A DNA stretch of 64,000 nucleotides. Origin: Actinomycetota bacterium. Lineage in GTDB: Bacteria; Actinomycetota; Acidimicrobiia; Acidimicrobiales; Ilumatobacteraceae. Below are positions 61,762-64,000 of this stretch, piece after piece (positions within the stretch are counted from its first letter, which is position 1; each line of letters begins with the position of its first letter). The stretch lies in the NCBI GenBank assembly GCA_947454105.1, contig CANGIP010000001.1:248001-312000 (forward strand). Direction: 5' to 3'. The notes beneath the pieces were generated by a model, which was not told the origin of the DNA, made no database searches, and was given only the letters and a program-made list of their open reading frames with translations. Position numbers and translations under genes: made by a program.

Positions 61762-62826
61762 TCATGGTTTGCGTTTACGAAAACCGCGACGGTCTTCAAC
61801 CTTGAGACGTGCCTTTTGTTCTTCTTCGAGCGCTGCTTCTTCGGCGACAAGTCGCTTCATGCTGTCGAGTCGACGTGGATCTAGTTTTCCGGCAATCACC
61901 GCAGCACTCACAGCACAGCCGGGTTCTTCGCGATGCTTGCAATCTCGAAAGCGGCATTTTTCCGACAAAGCGAACACGTCAGCAAAGGCGCGTTCAATTC
62001 CGGTTCCGCTCGACCACAAGCTGACGGCACGAACTCCAGGTGTGTCAATGAGCCAACCAGCTTCGCCAACAGGATCAGATGGCAAAGCAACAAGTTGCAC
62101 TGCAGTCGTTGTATGTCGACCGCGTTGATCGCCTTCACGCACAGCAGCTGTACTTTGAACTTGCCCACCAACCAAAGTGTTGACAATCGTGCTCTTGCCT
62201 ACACCACTTGCACCCAGCAGAGCTACCGTGCGATATCCCTTGGCATATTGCAACAAAGCTTCGAGGCCATCGCCTCGAATACCACTCACCACATGAATGT
62301 CGACACCAGGCGCAACTGCTTCAAGAGTGTCGAGGCAATGCTTCACTTCAGCCGCGCTCTCCATGAGATCGAGCTTGGTCAAAATCAAGACAGGAGTCGC
62401 ACCACTGTCGAAAGCAAGAACCAATTCGCGTTCAAGGCGGCGTTGATTGGGTGGCGACACCAAAGCGTGCAACAAGAAGACGACATCAATATTGGCGGCA
62501 ATCGTGTGGGCCTCAGCCCGTTGCCCTTCAAAACTGGCTCGCCGCATAAAAGCGCTATGGCGAGGCAAGACCAGTTCGACCTTTTCGCCGTCGGCCGAGA
62601 CCACGACCCAGTCGCCCACAGCAACTTCGGCCCCAATATTGCGCACTCGCACCGGCTCGATGCCCATCGACGGTGGGCCGTACCAAACAGTGCTCCAGCC
62701 TCGGTCAAGTCGCGATACCCGGCCCGGCAAATTGGTCCCATCGAGCACATGTGGGTGGTTTCGGGCGACTTCGGCGCGCGTTAAATCCCACGTCACATCC
62801 CATGTGACATTCCAACCAAGCGCCAT
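61762..62826 (-). CDS. rsgA: Ribosome small-subunit-dependent GTPase RsgA
   Basis: RsgA is a circularly permuted GTPase involved in 30S subunit maturation. Order is G4 (LTKLDLM), G1 (LLGASGVGKST) and G3 (LIDTPGVRA), after an OB-fold (VGDWVVVSAD). The zinc-binding site is CRFRDCKHREEPGC. ATG 62826 is chosen; the reading frame to 63300 is antisense to the MMPL gene and not homologous. About 354 residues is normal for the family. Confidence 0.92.
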   Translation of the reverse strand: MALGWNVTWDVTWDLTRAEVARNHPHVLDGTNLPGRVSRLDRGWSTVWYGPPSMGIEPVRVRNIGAEVAVGDWVVVSADGEKVELVLPRHSAFMRRASFEGQRAEAHTIAANIDVVFLLHALVSPPNQRRLERELVLAFDSGATPVLILTKLDLMESAAEVKHCLDTLEAVAPGVDIHVVSGIRGDGLEALLQYAKGYRTVALLGASGVGKSTIVNTLVGGQVQSTAAVREGDQRGRHTTTAVQLVALPSDPVGEAGWLIDTPGVRAVSLWSSGTGIERAFADVFALSEKCRFRDCKHREEPGCAVSAAVIAGKLDPRRLDSMKRLVAEEAALEEEQKARLKVEDRRGFRKRKP

Positions 62827-62904
62827 CCGTGGGTCGTTCACATAGGTGACCGTAGCCTCAAAGAGGCACTCTTCCCCTGAACCAGTGCCAAAGGAACCCC
62901 CAAC

Positions 62905-64000
62905 ATGTTGTCTCGCCTCGCCCACTGGTGCTTCCGTCGCCACTGGCTCACCATCATCATTTGGCTCGTTGCTCTTTTCGGCGGAAGCCTCATCGCCAAC
63001 GGCGCCATGGGTGGCGGAGCATTCCAGACCCGCTTTTCGATTCCTAATACCGAAAGTTTGCGAGCTCTCAATCTGCTCAAAAATGCCTTCCCTGATGCCG
63101 ACACGATTACCGATGCGCAAATCGTTTTCGAGGTCGCGTCCGACACCGCCGATGGCGTCAACAATCCCGAAGTCAAAGCGGTCATGACCGATGTCTTCAC
63201 TCAATTGCAAGCCGGAATCGAAGGCCTCACGATTACCTCGCCATACGACGCTCCACAGTTGATGAGCACCACACAGCCCATTGCATACGCAGTTCTCCAC
63301 TTACCAAAGGGGAACTCGCAAGCCGACATGCGATTGATCGGAACTGATATTCGAGATATCGCCGAACCAATCCTTGATCAAAACAACTCGCGCTCACTTG
63401 TCACTGTCGAATACGGCGGCGACCCTTTCGTGTCGTTTAACTTGCCCGAAAGCGAAGTCGTTGGTCTTCTTGCTGCGATCATCATTTTGGTCCTCGCCTT
63501 CGGATCAGTGCTCGCGATGGGACTACCTATTGGCACTGCGCTCATCGGACTCGGCACCGGAATTTCGATCGTCACAATATTGAGTCACGTCATGGAGATG
63601 CCCGACTTTGTCGTGCAGATCGGCGGCATGATTGGTATCGGCGTTGGTATTGACTACGCACTCTTTATCGTCACGCGTTTCCGCGAAGGCTTGCGCGCGG
63701 GCTTGTCACCCGAAGAAGCGACGGCTGCATCGATTGACACCGCCGGTCGCGCAGTTTTGTTCGCCGGAATCACTGTCATGGTGTCGTTACTTGGCATGTA
63801 CATGATGGGCATGAAGTTCATTTACGGACTCGCAATCGCTGCATCGACAACTGTCGGCGTGATGGTCTTAGCTGCTCTCACACTTTTGCCTGCGCTGTTG
63901 TCATGGGTAGGTCATCGCATTGATGTCACAACTCGAGCCGCTCTGATTGCACTCATCACCTTCTCGACAGTTTCGCTATTTGGTGTTGTTTTCATTGGCT
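62905..64000 (+). CDS. MMPL-family transporter, cut by the window edge
   Basis: The open frame from ATG 62905 to the end of the window (365 codons) encodes the first part of an MMPL/RND-superfamily transporter. It starts MLSRLAHWCFRRHWLTIIIW with a first membrane helix, has an extracytoplasmic domain (about residues 35-180), then several helices including IGVGIDYALFIVTRFREGL, the family signature with Asp/Tyr. It exports lipids or other substrates. AAGGA lies 9 bp upstream. The gene is incomplete only because the window ends. Confidence 0.88.
   Translation, partial: MLSRLAHWCFRRHWLTIIIWLVALFGGSLIANGAMGGGAFQTRFSIPNTESLRALNLLKNAFPDADTITDAQIVFEVASDTADGVNNPEVKAVMTDVFTQLQAGIEGLTITSPYDAPQLMSTTQPIAYAVLHLPKGNSQADMRLIGTDIRDIAEPILDQNNSRSLVTVEYGGDPFVSFNLPESEVVGLLAAIIILVLAFGSVLAMGLPIGTALIGLGTGISIVTILSHVMEMPDFVVQIGGMIGIGVGIDYALFIVTRFREGLRAGLSPEEATAASIDTAGRAVLFAGITVMVSLLGMYMMGMKFIYGLAIAASTTVGVMVLAALTLLPALLSWVGHRIDVTTRAALIALITFSTVSLFGVVFIG

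Noticed and set aside
62827-63300. N-terminal extension of rsgA to 63300
   Set aside because: It is antisense to the MMPL transporter gene, which has strong family motifs, and has no RsgA homology.

Overview
The window looks like a chromosomal segment of a moderate-GC actinobacterium, most plausibly class Acidimicrobiia (Ilumatobacter-like aquatic lineages). That placement is inferred from gene content: a mycothiol-type formaldehyde dehydrogenase, an EtfD-like membrane Fe-S oxidoreductase, a Tad-like cluster in the gene order known from mycobacteria (Ssd, TadA, TadB, TadC, DUF4244 pilin, TadE), DUF2510 and secreted VYDSR-type domains, an ethylmalonyl-CoA mutase, and base composition near 50% GC by eye. 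Coding density is very high. Genes often overlap by 4 bp within operons, and convergent pairs overlap by 20-91 bp. No gap between genes exceeds about 210 bases, so there is no long non-coding stretch.

Layout. 0-5 kb: S51-like peptidase and tyrosine phosphatase on the minus strand, then across a perfect 24-bp palindrome a plus-strand run of 3-hydroxyacyl-CoA dehydrogenase, leucyl/phenylalanyl-tRNA-protein transferase and ethylmalonyl-CoA mutase. 5-9 kb: minus-strand oxygenase-like gene, LysM lipoprotein, polyprenyl synthase and exonuclease VII (xseB, xseA). 9-13 kb: phosphoglycerate mutase, a cyclic-nucleotide-binding-domain protein and the EtfD-like protein. 12.7-15.7 kb: EngB, an MBL hydrolase overlapping an S-(hydroxymethyl)mycothiol dehydrogenase, and dCTP deaminase. 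15.7-19.8 kb: cupredoxin lipoprotein, kynureninase, Nudix hydrolase, GGDEF protein and DoxX-like protein. 19.8-22.4 kb: four tRNAs (Arg-TCG, Arg-ACG, Ser-GCT, Ser-TGA) around two cell-envelope genes. 22.4-25.4 kb: pheA, and larB-larC for the nickel-pincer cofactor. 25.4-30.5 kb: TlpA-like and DsbB-like thiol-redox genes divergent from an unusual rhodanese/ABC-permease fusion with its ATPase and a DUF2510 protein. 30.6-36.7 kb: MBL-Rieske protein, beta-galactosidase, L,D-transpeptidase and 2OG-Fe(II) oxygenase. 36.7-40.8 kb: a repeat-rich LPXTG surface protein, glutamyl-Q tRNA(Asp) synthetase and a secreted HNH-type nuclease. 40.8-52.5 kb: mainly catabolic or accessory enzymes (haloalkane dehalogenase, MBL hydrolase, asparaginase, AI-2E transporter, MpaB-like oxygenase, class I amidotransferase, AlkX/YcaQ-type glycosylase, cyclophilin, epoxide hydrolase, CPBP and Bax-1 membrane proteins). 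52.7-56.3 kb: a primary-type sigma factor, a DUF559 nuclease-like gene bracketed by related inverted repeats, a 3-hydroxyisobutyrate-dehydrogenase-like gene, an amino-acid-synthesis-family gene and tRNA-Sec. 56.4-60.2 kb: Tad-like cluster plus a STAS protein. 60.2-64 kb: Fe-S photolyase-like protein, RsgA, and the start of an MMPL transporter cut by the window edge.

The features most worth following are the sulfurtransferase/exporter fusion, the paired palindromes around the DUF559 gene, the palindromic operator at 1541-1564, the selenocysteine tRNA, larB-larC without larA or larE nearby, the MBL-Rieske protein, and a STAS protein whose phosphosite is already acidic. All functional calls come from reading motifs; no database search was run.
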